Shown here in pieces: positions 34,125 through 40,904 of a DNA stretch of 64,000 nucleotides (positions are counted from its first letter, which is position 1; each line of letters begins with the position of its first letter). The notes beneath the pieces were generated by a model. It had not been told where the DNA came from. It did not search any database and saw only the letters and a list, made by a program, of their open reading frames with translations. A program made the translations under genes and the position numbers. Source of the DNA: Halapricum hydrolyticum (GTDB taxonomy: Archaea; Halobacteriota; Halobacteria; Halobacteriales; Haloarculaceae); assembly GCA_025517565.1 (NCBI GenBank), contig JAOPKD010000001.1, positions 124,001 through 188,000 of the forward strand, read 5' to 3'.

Positions 34125-34306
34125 GCGCCCCGCCTGAGTGGATCCAGCAGTACAGCCCGGACACCTACGGCGAGGATGATCCGGCGGACAACCCGTACAC
34201 GCAGAACGCGATGGACGTCCAGCAGGCGAGAGAGAAGCGCGAGCAGATGAAGCTCGCGGGGGTGGTCGCCGGGCTGATCGTGCTCTACTGGGTGGTGAGC
34301 AGGTGA
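34121..34306 (+). CDS. 61-residue one-TM late protein
   Basis: A small protein with a C-terminal TM helix (KLAGVVAGLIVLYWVVSR). It overlaps the spike-like gene by 4 bases and the following gene by 1 base (TGATG). Soluble N-terminal part rich in Asp, Tyr and Gln. Likely a virion membrane protein. Confidence 0.65.
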   Translation: MSAPPEWIQQYSPDTYGEDDPADNPYTQNAMDVQQAREKREQMKLAGVVAGLIVLYWVVSR

Positions 34307-34680
34307 TGGGCGGACTGATCGAGTGGTATCGGAAAGACTACCTCGGAGATCAGGCCGAAAAGTGGGATGAGCGGGCCGAGAGCCTGCCGCAACCGATCGG
34401 AGCACCGGCACAGGGGGCCGCCCTCCTGCTCGATACGGTCGACAGCCCCGACACGCCGAGCGAGATCAGCGACCACATGAGCGACGTCGAAAGCGATCTG
34501 AGGAACCCCGGACTCGACGGCGGGCATGATCTACCAGATCCGCCGGACGTGCCGGAATGGGGCGGCTGGATACTCGAAAACCTCGATAAAGTCGTGCTCG
34601 CGCTGATCGTGCTGTATCTCATCTCGACGCTCGGGCCGGGGCTGGCCGAGACAGCACAGGCGGCAGGAGGTGACAGCTAA
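34306..34680 (+). CDS. One-TM late protein
   Basis: A 124-residue protein beginning MGGLIEWYRKDYLGDQAEKW, with a Pro/Asp-rich linker (GGHDLPDPPDVPEWGGWILE) leading into a TM helix (VVLALIVLYLISTLGPGLAE). Same opening residues (MGGL) as the small TM protein at 32358. Probably structural, anchored in the internal membrane. Confidence 0.65.
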   Translation: MGGLIEWYRKDYLGDQAEKWDERAESLPQPIGAPAQGAALLLDTVDSPDTPSEISDHMSDVESDLRNPGLDGGHDLPDPPDVPEWGGWILENLDKVVLALIVLYLISTLGPGLAETAQAAGGDS

Positions 34681-34681
34681 G

Positions 34682-34900
34682 ATGTCGGTGCTCCTCGACT
34701 GGATCGTGCCGATAGCGTCGACGGTGACGGCGACCGGCGCGATCGCGACGGCGGGGTACGCCCGGCGGATCGTGAGCGAGGTCGGGGACAACAAGGACCG
34801 ATCGCTCCGCAACCGCGAGCTACTGACCGGCGACCCTGAAGCGCTCGACGGGCCGGTGATCGACCGACTTCGAGAGGTCGAGGAGCAGGTCGAGACATGA
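34682..34900 (+). CDS. 72-residue protein with one N-terminal TM segment
   Basis: Begins MSVLLDWIVPIASTVTATGA, with one hydrophobic segment (about 5-27) and a charged helical tail (DGPVIDRLREVEEQVET). Start is 1 base after the previous stop region, and the end overlaps the next gene by 4 bases. Could be a virion membrane protein or a holin-like lysis protein; no evidence decides. Confidence 0.6.
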   Translation: MSVLLDWIVPIASTVTATGAIATAGYARRIVSEVGDNKDRSLRNRELLTGDPEALDGPVIDRLREVEEQVET

Positions 34901-35208
34901 TCGAGCGAGTCCGTTCGGGGATCGAGTGGCTTCGAGATGGCGCGATGGCGTCGAGCGAGGCCGAGAGCGACCGTGATGGCCTGTTATCGACGCGCCGCGA
35001 GTGGCACGCGCTGGTTGTCGGGCTCGCGGTCGGGATCGTCGCCGGCCTCACCCGGCGCTGGGAGCTGGCGGGCGTCGCGGTCGCGATCGTTCTCGGTGTC
35101 CGGCACGCGCCCGGTCGCCTGTCCCAACTCCGCCGGGAACCCTGGTACGCTCTCGGCGGTCTCGTGCTCGGGATCGTCGCGACGATTGGTGTGATGGTGC
35201 TCGTCTGA
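34897..35208 (+). CDS. Membrane protein at the end of the late operon
   Basis: A 103-residue protein with about three hydrophobic segments (ALVVGLAVGIVAGL, ELAGVAVAIVLGVRH, ALGGLVLGIVATIGVMVLV) after a charged N-terminal 35 residues. Last gene of the rightward late series; the 115 bases after it are AT-rich and without a gene. Two adjacent TM proteins at the end of a late operon are typical of exit or lysis functions, but this is inference. Confidence 0.6.
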   Translation: MIERVRSGIEWLRDGAMASSEAESDRDGLLSTRREWHALVVGLAVGIVAGLTRRWELAGVAVAIVLGVRHAPGRLSQLRREPWYALGGLVLGIVATIGVMVLV

Positions 35209-35323
35209 AAACGAGACCTTGTTGAAGCCCTCAATAGCTGATACGAATGGTGTGCAAGATACAGAGGGTATGCAGCATGGGTTCGACAAACTCTCAGCGA
35301 CTGTGGATTTCAACGGAGACTCT

Positions 35324-35968
35324 TCAATCGGCGTCTTTTGGGAGGGCATATTCGCTCTTTATTCCTTCTCCATTATCGAAATTCGCGTATTTCGTCCCCC
35401 GTGGCATTCTAGCGACTTTTATTGAGTTATAGATGTCACTGCATGACGGGATAGAGTTGATTGCAAACATTGCAGCCGCTGTCCCGGCAACAATCCCATC
35501 GCTGCTCAGCATAATCGATCCCGCGAAAGCGCTTAATAGAATGAATGGGGCAAGGAATCCGGCAATGTTCTCGCCTCTTGTGAGGCCCGTGCCATAGGGC
35601 ATGATTCCGGGACTTTTCAGACCAAGGCGCTCAGTCCAGATAAACTCTGGTTCAGAACCGTTCAGTAAAGCTACGACGTAGTGTATCGCTTCGTGGATCG
35701 CCACAATGGAAGCACCAGAGATGGCCACCCACCCCACCACTACAAACAAAGCGGTTGCGAGGTATAGTAGTGGATAATTGGCTATCCCTGTTGTTTGCCC
35801 AAAAGCCTGAATAAAGGAAATAAGAGTCGGAACAACGCCCTCTAGTTCCGGAGCCGTAATCGCAAGAACTGGAGGTGTAACTGCTACCGCAATGAGAATA
35901 GTATACCTATCATCAACTTCATACCTCTTTGGGTTTGAGTATCCGTCTGGCGGCCAGTGCTCAGACAT
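35324..35968 (-). CDS. DUF3267-like membrane metalloprotease-type protein
   Basis: A 214-residue membrane protein with a zinc-protease HExxH motif (AIHEAIHYVVALLNGSEPEF, HEAIH near residue 91) between TM segments: one near residues 25-42, one at 65-88, one at 135-152 and one at 157-170. This is the arrangement of DUF3267-type membrane zincins. It is leftward, low in GC, and isolated between the late operon and the right-end operon, so it looks like an acquired accessory gene. The substrate is unknown. Intergenic 35969-36130 holds no gene. Confidence 0.65.
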   Translation of the reverse strand: MSEHWPPDGYSNPKRYEVDDRYTILIAVAVTPPVLAITAPELEGVVPTLISFIQAFGQTTGIANYPLLYLATALFVVVGWVAISGASIVAIHEAIHYVVALLNGSEPEFIWTERLGLKSPGIMPYGTGLTRGENIAGFLAPFILLSAFAGSIMLSSDGIVAGTAAAMFAINSIPSCSDIYNSIKVARMPRGTKYANFDNGEGIKSEYALPKDAD

Positions 35969-36130
35969 CCTAATTCACTTCTAGTTTTCAGTTGAGGGTG
36001 GTTAGAATTTCGGGAAGAATTGGTGACAGTTCCAGAGAGATTCGATTGGCCGATTCGCGCTTTCTATTCAGCACGACCGTTGAAACCTATCACTTGTTGA
36101 GGTTTTCAACAAAGCGGAAAAGGGTGTGTC

Positions 36131-36550
36131 TCAGTTCTTCCAGCCGGCGATGTGGTAGGACGTCGCGCCGAAGACGTTGCTCTGTCGCGTCAGATAGCCG
36201 CGCTTGTGCAGCGGTCGGAGTACCATCGGTCTCGTCTCCTTCTTCGAGATCCCGAGCACGGTCGCGAGGATCGACGTCGCCGTATCCTCGCGGATGACGC
36301 CGTCCTGGTTCGCAACCGCACAGAGCCGGTGGTAGGCGGTCGCGAGCCGGTCGTCATCATTCGGTGGCTGTCGGGGCGTCTCGTACTCCTGACCCCCGCT
36401 GACAGCCGCGCGCATGTGCTGGCGGATCGCTTCGCTCCGGTTGGTGTCGCGATCGTCGCACCACTGATCGAACTCGTCGACGAGGTCGGCGTCGACGCGG
36501 ACTTTTACCTGTTTTTTACGCTGGCTCTCGTCGTGGATCTGCTTACTCAT
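36131..36550 (-). CDS. Ribbon-helix-helix regulator with C-terminal winged-helix-like domain
   Basis: A 139-residue protein. The N-terminal RHH domain (KQVKVRVDADLVDEFDQWCD, then RDTNRSEAIRQHMRAAV) is followed by a helical domain (DTATSILATVLGISKKETRP, then VLRPLHKRGYLTRQ) that looks like a winged helix. I start at 36550; upstream residues are not protein-like. A perfect GTACACA/TGTGTAC palindrome lies 20 bases upstream and is a likely operator. Last gene of the leftward right-end operon. Confidence 0.78.
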   Translation of the reverse strand: MSKQIHDESQRKKQVKVRVDADLVDEFDQWCDDRDTNRSEAIRQHMRAAVSGGQEYETPRQPPNDDDRLATAYHRLCAVANQDGVIREDTATSILATVLGISKKETRPMVLRPLHKRGYLTRQSNVFGATSYHIAGWKN

Positions 36551-36851
36551 CGCGACCACCCCCCGATGGGTACACAGATCGACCGTTGTGTACACAGGAC
36601 TGATCGCCAGATTGCGTCGGGGTACCCCCCGGATTTGCAACGTGGGTACCACACCCCCCACGGGGGTCAAAACCGGCCTTCGCGCGCCCTCGCGCCCTTC
36701 CGCGTGCGCGACGCGGCGACGGGAACGGGTCGGCAGCGCCCTCGACGAGCGCGTGCTGCTGGGCGCGGAGGTCGAGTCGCATCAGCGTGACCAGCGACTC
36801 GGGGAGCTGCTCGCCGATCGCGTCTGATCGAGCGACGGGGCCGCGACTCAT
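36543..36851 (-). CDS. Arg/Gly-rich small protein, uncertain
   Basis: A 102-residue frame that starts in an ATGA overlap with the SWIM/HTH gene, the usual junction in this element. The first 40 residues (VARSDAIGEQLPESLVTLMR, then LDLRAQQHALVEG) are protein-like; the rest is Arg/Pro/Gly-rich and poorly convincing, and its end covers the RHH operator. It may be real only in its first part. Unknown function. Confidence 0.4.
   Translation of the reverse strand: MSRGPVARSDAIGEQLPESLVTLMRLDLRAQQHALVEGAADPFPSPRRARGRARGRAKAGFDPRGGCGTHVANPGGTPTQSGDQSCVHNGRSVYPSGGGRDE
36570..36593. promoter_or_regulatory. Palindromic operator candidate upstream of RHH gene
   Basis: GTACACA (36570-36576) and TGTGTAC (36587-36593) form a perfect 7-bp inverted repeat with a 10-base spacer, 20 bases upstream of the RHH start. 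RHH proteins usually bind such half-sites and repress their own gene. Further GGTACC-containing repeats lie at about 36612-36650. Confidence 0.5.
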
Positions 36852-37402
36852 CGCTCTCCCTCCAACTTCCCGCGGGCTCGTCGCAGCAGGTTCCCGACTG
36901 TGCCGGGCGAGCGCCTGGTCGAGCGGGCGAACGCCCGAACGCCGACGTCGGCGCGCTCACAGGCGAGATAGGCGTCGAGTTCGGCGGCAGTCAGCGCATC
37001 GTAGTCAGTGCGACCGTCCAGCTCAAGCCATGCAGGCGGCTGCTCATACTCGCGCCCAGTATCGAGGTGACTGACCACGATCTCGCCGATGGACCAGCGC
37101 CACCAGAGGCTCGCGACATGGGCACACCAGCCGTCGTGGTACTGGTAGCCGGCACAGTCGCACTCGGCGAGCAGCGTGTTGCCCTTCAGCGCAAAGGTCA
37201 CTCTGTGCCGGTCTTCGCCGTCGCTCAGCGCGACGAGACGCTCGGCGTCGGTGATCGGGCCGCCCTGGTCGGTCGCCGTCTGTGCGCGCTCCCAGGCCGT
37301 CGAGAGCGCCCAGTCCTCGGGCATGGACAGCGTCGACGGGCCACCGATCCGATCGTCGAGGTCGTCGACGGGCTGCCAGCTGGGCACGGCAGAACGACTC
37401 AA
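36848..37402 (-). CDS. SWIM zinc-finger protein with sigma-region-4-like HTH
   Basis: A protein of about 184 residues. It carries a SWIM zinc motif (LLAECDCAGYQYHDGWCAHV, i.e. CxC...CxH) near the middle and a C-terminal HTH (AFARSTRRSPGTVGNLLRRA) clearly related to the 72-residue HTH protein at 19043-19261. A TTG at 37402 overlapping the upstream stop (TTGA) is the most economical start; an in-frame ATG at 37435 would overlap the zinc-ribbon gene more deeply. SWIM domains bind DNA or partner proteins. It is probably a provirus regulator. Confidence 0.7.
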   Translation of the reverse strand: MSRSAVPSWQPVDDLDDRIGGPSTLSMPEDWALSTAWERAQTATDQGGPITDAERLVALSDGEDRHRVTFALKGNTLLAECDCAGYQYHDGWCAHVASLWWRWSIGEIVVSHLDTGREYEQPPAWLELDGRTDYDALTAAELDAYLACERADVGVRAFARSTRRSPGTVGNLLRRARGKLEGER

Positions 37403-37515
37403 GGCCGGCACACCCCCTCGTCGAGCGCGGGACACCGCTGGAACGGCTCTTCGATGTAGCCGCCACAGTAGTTACAGATCGGCGGTTCGCGGCCCTGAGA
37501 CGGCTCAGTAGCCAC
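37399..37515 (-). CDS. 38-residue zinc-ribbon protein at the right end of the provirus
   Basis: A short gene with GTG start at 37515, preceded at good spacing by GGAGG (37525-37529 on the minus strand); a GTG at 37524 is the alternative. The protein has ICNYCGGYIEEPFQRCPALD and ends EGVCRP, giving four cysteines for one zinc. A TATA palindrome (GTATATAC, 37568-37575) lies between it and the tRNA. It opens the leftward operon directly downstream of tRNA-Pro and in the same direction. Confidence 0.6.
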   Translation of the reverse strand: MATEPSQGREPPICNYCGGYIEEPFQRCPALDEGVCRP

Positions 37516-37579
37516 GAAACTCACCTCCAGAATGGTGGGGAAAGTGTCGGAATACCCTGGAAAAAGGGTATATACGTAG

Positions 37580-37592
37580 TGGGCCGGCGCAG
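37580..37592. repeat. Provirus att site, tRNA copy
   Basis: TGGGCCGGCGCAG within the intact tRNA-Pro 3' end, identical to 17573-17585. Because the tRNA stays complete, the element must have brought in this 3' end; the displaced chromosomal end is the distal copy. Confidence 0.72.
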
Positions 37593-37652
37593 ATTCGAAC
37601 TGCGGTTACGGCCACCCGAAGGCCGAAGGATACCAAGCTACCCCACCGGCCC
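37580..37652 (-). tRNA. tRNA-Pro (CGG anticodon)
   Basis: A 73-base cloverleaf on the minus strand. Acceptor GGGCCGG/CCGGCCC, D-loop with GG, anticodon stem CGGCC/GGCCG around TTCGGGT with anticodon CGG, T arm CGCAG-TTCGAAT-CTGCG, discriminator A. No CCA is encoded. Its 3' end is the provirus attachment site, and 13 bases of it are repeated at 17573-17585. Confidence 0.93.
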
Positions 37653-37725
37653 GCACGTGGACGAAGGGGGGTGGACCCTTTAACGATTGCGAAAGGTGCT
37701 TGACGCGGGGCCGCCTGACCCGGGT

Positions 37726-38505
37726 ATGACGCTGGAACTCGGCTTCGTCACGCAGACGACGATGCACTACACGGACGCGTTCCCGGCCGCAACCGCGATG
37801 GACGTCGACTACGTCGAACTGCTGCTCGACGGCCACCACGAACGGACCGTGCTCGATACGGACGCAGTCGCCGACACCGCCACCGACCAGGACCTCGATC
37901 TGGCCGTCCACCTCCCGTTTGCCTTCGACGTGGGCTCGCCGTACGAACAAGTCCGCGAGGGCGCGATTCGCGAACTTTCCGCCGCGCTGGAGACAGCGAC
38001 CGCCATCGATGCCCGGAAGGCAGTCGTCCACGCGAGCAGCGACGCCTGGGGCCCTGCCTGGGAGGCCGACCCCGTCGAGGACGCGATCGTCGACGCGCTC
38101 GCGGAGCTACAGGTCGTCGCCGCCGAGTACGGGATCGAACTCTGCGTCGAGAACGTCCCCGGCGAGTGGTTCGGGCTCGCGGAGTTCCCCCGACTGTTCG
38201 AGGAGACCGACGTCTCGATGACCTTCGACACGGGCCACGCGTACGTCGAGGGCTACGACGCGGCCGAGCAGGCAGCGTTCGTCGCCGACCACGCCGACCG
38301 GATCAGTCACGTCCACGTCAACGACGTCCGCACCCAGACCGACGATCACGTCCCGATCGGCTCGGGCGTTCTCGATTTCGGCCGGATCCTTCGACCGCTG
38401 GAGACGGCGACGCTCTCGGCGGAAGTGTTCACGCCCTCCTACGAGTACGTCGCCACGAGCCTGAACAACCTCCGACGCCAGGTCGACGCCCTCGAGGATC
38501 CGTAG
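37726..38505 (+). CDS. TIM-barrel sugar phosphate isomerase/epimerase
   Basis: A 259-residue xylose-isomerase-like TIM barrel. LAVHLPFAFDVGS, KAVVHASSDAWGP, ELCVENVPGEWFGL, MTFDTGHAYVEGY, SHVHVNDVRTQTDDHVPIG and LSAEVF are the metal- and substrate-binding strand ends of the family, with Glu/Asp/His ligands in place. Members act as sugar epimerases, endonuclease IV-like enzymes or inosose dehydratases; the substrate here is unknown. I start at 37726, where the family similarity begins. Confidence 0.83.
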   Translation: MTLELGFVTQTTMHYTDAFPAATAMDVDYVELLLDGHHERTVLDTDAVADTATDQDLDLAVHLPFAFDVGSPYEQVREGAIRELSAALETATAIDARKAVVHASSDAWGPAWEADPVEDAIVDALAELQVVAAEYGIELCVENVPGEWFGLAEFPRLFEETDVSMTFDTGHAYVEGYDAAEQAAFVADHADRISHVHVNDVRTQTDDHVPIGSGVLDFGRILRPLETATLSAEVFTPSYEYVATSLNNLRRQVDALEDP

Positions 38506-38529
38506 GAACCGGTGTCGGTCGCCGTAGAG

Positions 38530-39123
38530 TCAGTACTCCGTGTAGCCGTCGGTATCGAGCCAGTTGTGCGCCACGGAGATCGCGTGGTCGGCGTGCAGCG
38601 GACGCGGCCCCAGTCGGATCCGAGTGTCGGCCTGCTCTGCCAGCAGTTCGGCTTCGTCGTCAGTGAACTCGCGGTGGTCCGAGAGGACGAACACCGGATC
38701 CGTCGGCAGGGGCACGTCGACCGCGGGGTCGCCGTCCTCGTGGAGCTGGACGATCGTCCCCTCGCCCGCGAGTCGATCGAGCGTCGCCGCCAGTCCCATC
38801 CGATAGACTGCCACCCCGGGAGAGGGTTCGGCGGGCTGGTGACCGATCGCGTCCTCGCGGGCCCCGAGCGCCGAGCGGACGAGCGCGGCGATCGACCGCT
38901 CGTCGGGGTGGAGGTTTCTGACGGTCGCGCCGTCGACGCTGACGGTCACGTCGTCGATGACGAGGTGGGCGCGCACGTCCTCGCGGATGCCGTGACTCTC
39001 GAGTAGTGCGGCGTTGAGCGCGCGAGCGAGCAGGTCCATCCGGCCGGCTTCGCTGGCCAGCCCGTCCAGCGGGAAGTCGGCGGTCGCGGGCGCGTCGTGA
39101 GCGACGACGAGAAACTGACGCAT
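38530..39123 (-). CDS. trmY: tRNA (pseudouridine(54)-N1)-methyltransferase TrmY
   Basis: A 197-residue SPOUT-fold methyltransferase that makes N1-methylpseudouridine at position 54 of tRNA, a modification typical of archaea. MRQFLVVAHDAPATADFPLD, GRMDLLARALNAALLESHGI, PVFVLSDHREFTDDEAELL and RIRLGPRPLHADHAISVAHN (knot region binding S-adenosylmethionine) are characteristic. Length as usual for haloarchaea. Convergent with the epimerase gene. Confidence 0.92.
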   Translation of the reverse strand: MRQFLVVAHDAPATADFPLDGLASEAGRMDLLARALNAALLESHGIREDVRAHLVIDDVTVSVDGATVRNLHPDERSIAALVRSALGAREDAIGHQPAEPSPGVAVYRMGLAATLDRLAGEGTIVQLHEDGDPAVDVPLPTDPVFVLSDHREFTDDEAELLAEQADTRIRLGPRPLHADHAISVAHNWLDTDGYTEY

Positions 39124-39211
39124 GCCCGATTGAACCGCACGGAGTGCTTTTTGATTGTCGATCCGACGGCGCTGCTCGCCCTGAGACGGTCTCCGCTCCT
39201 CTCGAATGTCC

Positions 39212-39916
39212 TCACCGCGAGATCGCTCGGATCGTCGTCGCCTTCAGCGACGCGACGATCGGGTCGCCGGGCTCCAGATCGAGCAACTCGACGCTCCGGC
39301 GGGTCACGAGCGCAGTCAGCGGTCGCTCGGCACCGACGTCGACGGTGACTGTCGCGACCGCCTCCCCCAGCTCGACGTCGATCACAGTCCCAGAGAGGCG
39401 GTTGCGGGCGCTGGTTTCCCCGGCCATCGGTGCCGCGTCCGGCGCCTGCAGGGTCACCGCGTCGGCTCTGATCGACACCTGGACCGTCTCCGTGTCGGCC
39501 TCGACCAGCGCCCGGAGTTCGCCCGCGTCGGTCTCGACGACGCCGAGTTCGCCCGTCCGCTCGATGACGCGCCCCTGCAGAACCGTCTCGTCGGTTTCGG
39601 CAACGCCCGAGTACTCCGCACGCAGACGGTCGAATCGCGCCAGCAGCATCTCCGCCAGCTCGGTCAACTGACTCCCGCCGCCGCTGGCCCCGCCGCGCTG
39701 ACGGTCGAGCAGCGGGCCGAACGCCGCTTCGAGGGTCGTGAGCCGCTTGTGCGCCCGGGAGTAGGACCGACCCAGCGACCCGGCGGCAGCGTTCAGCGAT
39801 CCCGTCTCGGCGACAGCCCGAAGCAGCGCCGCGTCCCTGCCCTCGAACGCCACCCCGTCGGCGTACAGTCGCGCCTCGAAATCCGCACTCGGGGGGTCGT
39901 CGCCGTAACGACTCAT
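39212..39916 (-). CDS. ModE-like regulator (LysR-type HTH plus TOBE domains)
   Basis: A 234-residue regulator with an N-terminal ModE-type winged helix (ALLRAVAETGSLNAAAGSLG, then RSYSRAHKRLTTLEAAFG) and two TOBE/Mop-like beta domains (about 120-165 and 165-234, NRLSGTVIDVELGEAVATVT). It should sense molybdate or tungstate and control the divergent transporter. The 58-base gap between them holds a CATAAC-G-GTTATG palindrome like a ModE box. Confidence 0.88.
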   Translation of the reverse strand: MSRYGDDPPSADFEARLYADGVAFEGRDAALLRAVAETGSLNAAAGSLGRSYSRAHKRLTTLEAAFGPLLDRQRGGASGGGSQLTELAEMLLARFDRLRAEYSGVAETDETVLQGRVIERTGELGVVETDAGELRALVEADTETVQVSIRADAVTLQAPDAAPMAGETSARNRLSGTVIDVELGEAVATVTVDVGAERPLTALVTRRSVELLDLEPGDPIVASLKATTIRAISR

Positions 39917-39939
39917 GGCTAGGGGTTCGCCGGGGACCC

Positions 39940-39952
39940 CATAACGGTTATG
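39940..39952. promoter_or_regulatory. ModE-box-like palindrome
   Basis: CATAACGGTTATG is a 6+1+6 palindrome centred in the ModE-like/ABC-transporter divergent promoter, 23 bases before the binding-protein start. Bacterial ModE sites share the TAAC...GTTA arms. It would let one regulator shut off both directions when the metal is sufficient. Confidence 0.5.
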
Positions 39953-39974
39953 TCCGGGTCAACGCAATCCCGAT

Positions 39975-40904
39975 ATGTCTATGACGAGACAACGGTCGCG
40001 CCGGGCCTTTCTCGGGGCAGTCGGCGGAGGCGGGCTGATCGGCCTCGCGGGCTGTCTGGGCGGCGACGAAACCGTCACCGTCCTCTCTGCCGGGAGCCTC
40101 GCGACCGCCTTCGAAGACCACGTCGGTCCCGCCTTCGAGTCGGAAACAGCGTTCTCGATCGAGGGCGAGTACTACGGCTCGAACGCGGTGATGGGCATGG
40201 TCACGGACGGCACTCGCAACCCGGACGTGGTCGTCAGCGCGGACGCGACCCTGCTGCGCGACCGACTCGTCGGCGACCACACCGACTGGGACCTCACCTT
40301 CGCGAGCAACAAACTCGGGCTGAGTTACGAGCCGGAGACGGTCTTCGGCGAGGCGTTGCAGGCTGGCCAGCCGTGGTACGAACTGCTCGCCGACGCCGCG
40401 GCGAGGACCGTCGCGATCAGCGACCCGGAAGTCGATCCGCTCGGATATCGGGCCTGGCAGGCGTTCGGTCTCGCCGAGCGCGAACACGGCCTCAACGGTT
40501 TCAGGGAAACGGTCTGGGACCGCGTCGCCAGAGAGCCCGAAGAGCCGCAGCTACTGGCCGGCGTCGAGAGCGGCGCGCGCGCTGGCGCGGTCGTCTATCA
40601 CAACATGGCAGTCGACCACGACTTGCCGTTCGAGCCGTTCCCGCCCGCGTACAATTTCGCGGACCCGGATCGGAAAGACCACTACGCGAGCGCAAGCTAC
40701 ACCTTCGAGGACGGCACGACTGTCGAGGGCCGGCCGATCCTCTACAACGCGACAGTCCTCGATCGGGCGGACGCACCGGCGGCCGGCCGGCGACTCGTCA
40801 CGTTTCTCGCCGAACACCCCGAGTTGCTGGAGACCGCCGGACTGGCCGTGCCCGAGAGTCTGCCGCGAGCCACCGGCACACCGCCGGAGGGGATTCCGAC
40901 ATGA
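39975..40904 (+). CDS. Molybdate/tungstate ABC transporter, substrate-binding lipoprotein
   Basis: A 309-residue periplasmic-type binding protein (ModA/WtpA group). The N-terminus is a twin-arginine signal with lipobox (RSRRAFLGAVGGGGLIGLAG, then C at about 30). The binding residues are in TVLSAGSLATAFE, DVVVSADATLL and AISDPEVDPLGYRAWQAFG, and the C-terminal lobe carries AGAVVYHN. First gene of a three-gene operon with overlapping stops and starts, next to the ModE-like regulator. Whether tungstate or molybdate is preferred cannot be told. Confidence 0.88.
   Translation: MSMTRQRSRRAFLGAVGGGGLIGLAGCLGGDETVTVLSAGSLATAFEDHVGPAFESETAFSIEGEYYGSNAVMGMVTDGTRNPDVVVSADATLLRDRLVGDHTDWDLTFASNKLGLSYEPETVFGEALQAGQPWYELLADAAARTVAISDPEVDPLGYRAWQAFGLAEREHGLNGFRETVWDRVAREPEEPQLLAGVESGARAGAVVYHNMAVDHDLPFEPFPPAYNFADPDRKDHYASASYTFEDGTTVEGRPILYNATVLDRADAPAAGRRLVTFLAEHPELLETAGLAVPESLPRATGTPPEGIPT

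Larger units (their letters stand above)
17573..37592. mobile_element. Provirus of membrane-containing icosahedral (SH1/P23-77-like) type in tRNA-Pro
   Basis: About 20 kb bounded by the 13-bp tRNA-end repeat. Contents in order: an integrase operon, an accessory block with regulators, toxin-antitoxin and membrane proteins, a late block with a packaging ATPase and two adjacent capsid-like genes, and a right-end regulatory operon. The lack of portal, large terminase and tail genes, together with many one-TM structural candidates, argues for a tailless virus with an internal membrane. GC and codon use fall clearly in 20.3-26.0 and 35.2-36.1 kb. Whether it can excise is unknown. Confidence 0.8.

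Noticed and set aside
39950..40900. N-terminal extension of the transporter permease frame back to 39950
   Set aside because: It overlaps the binding-protein gene in another frame and is Arg-rich; the ATG at 40901 overlapping the previous stop is the natural start.
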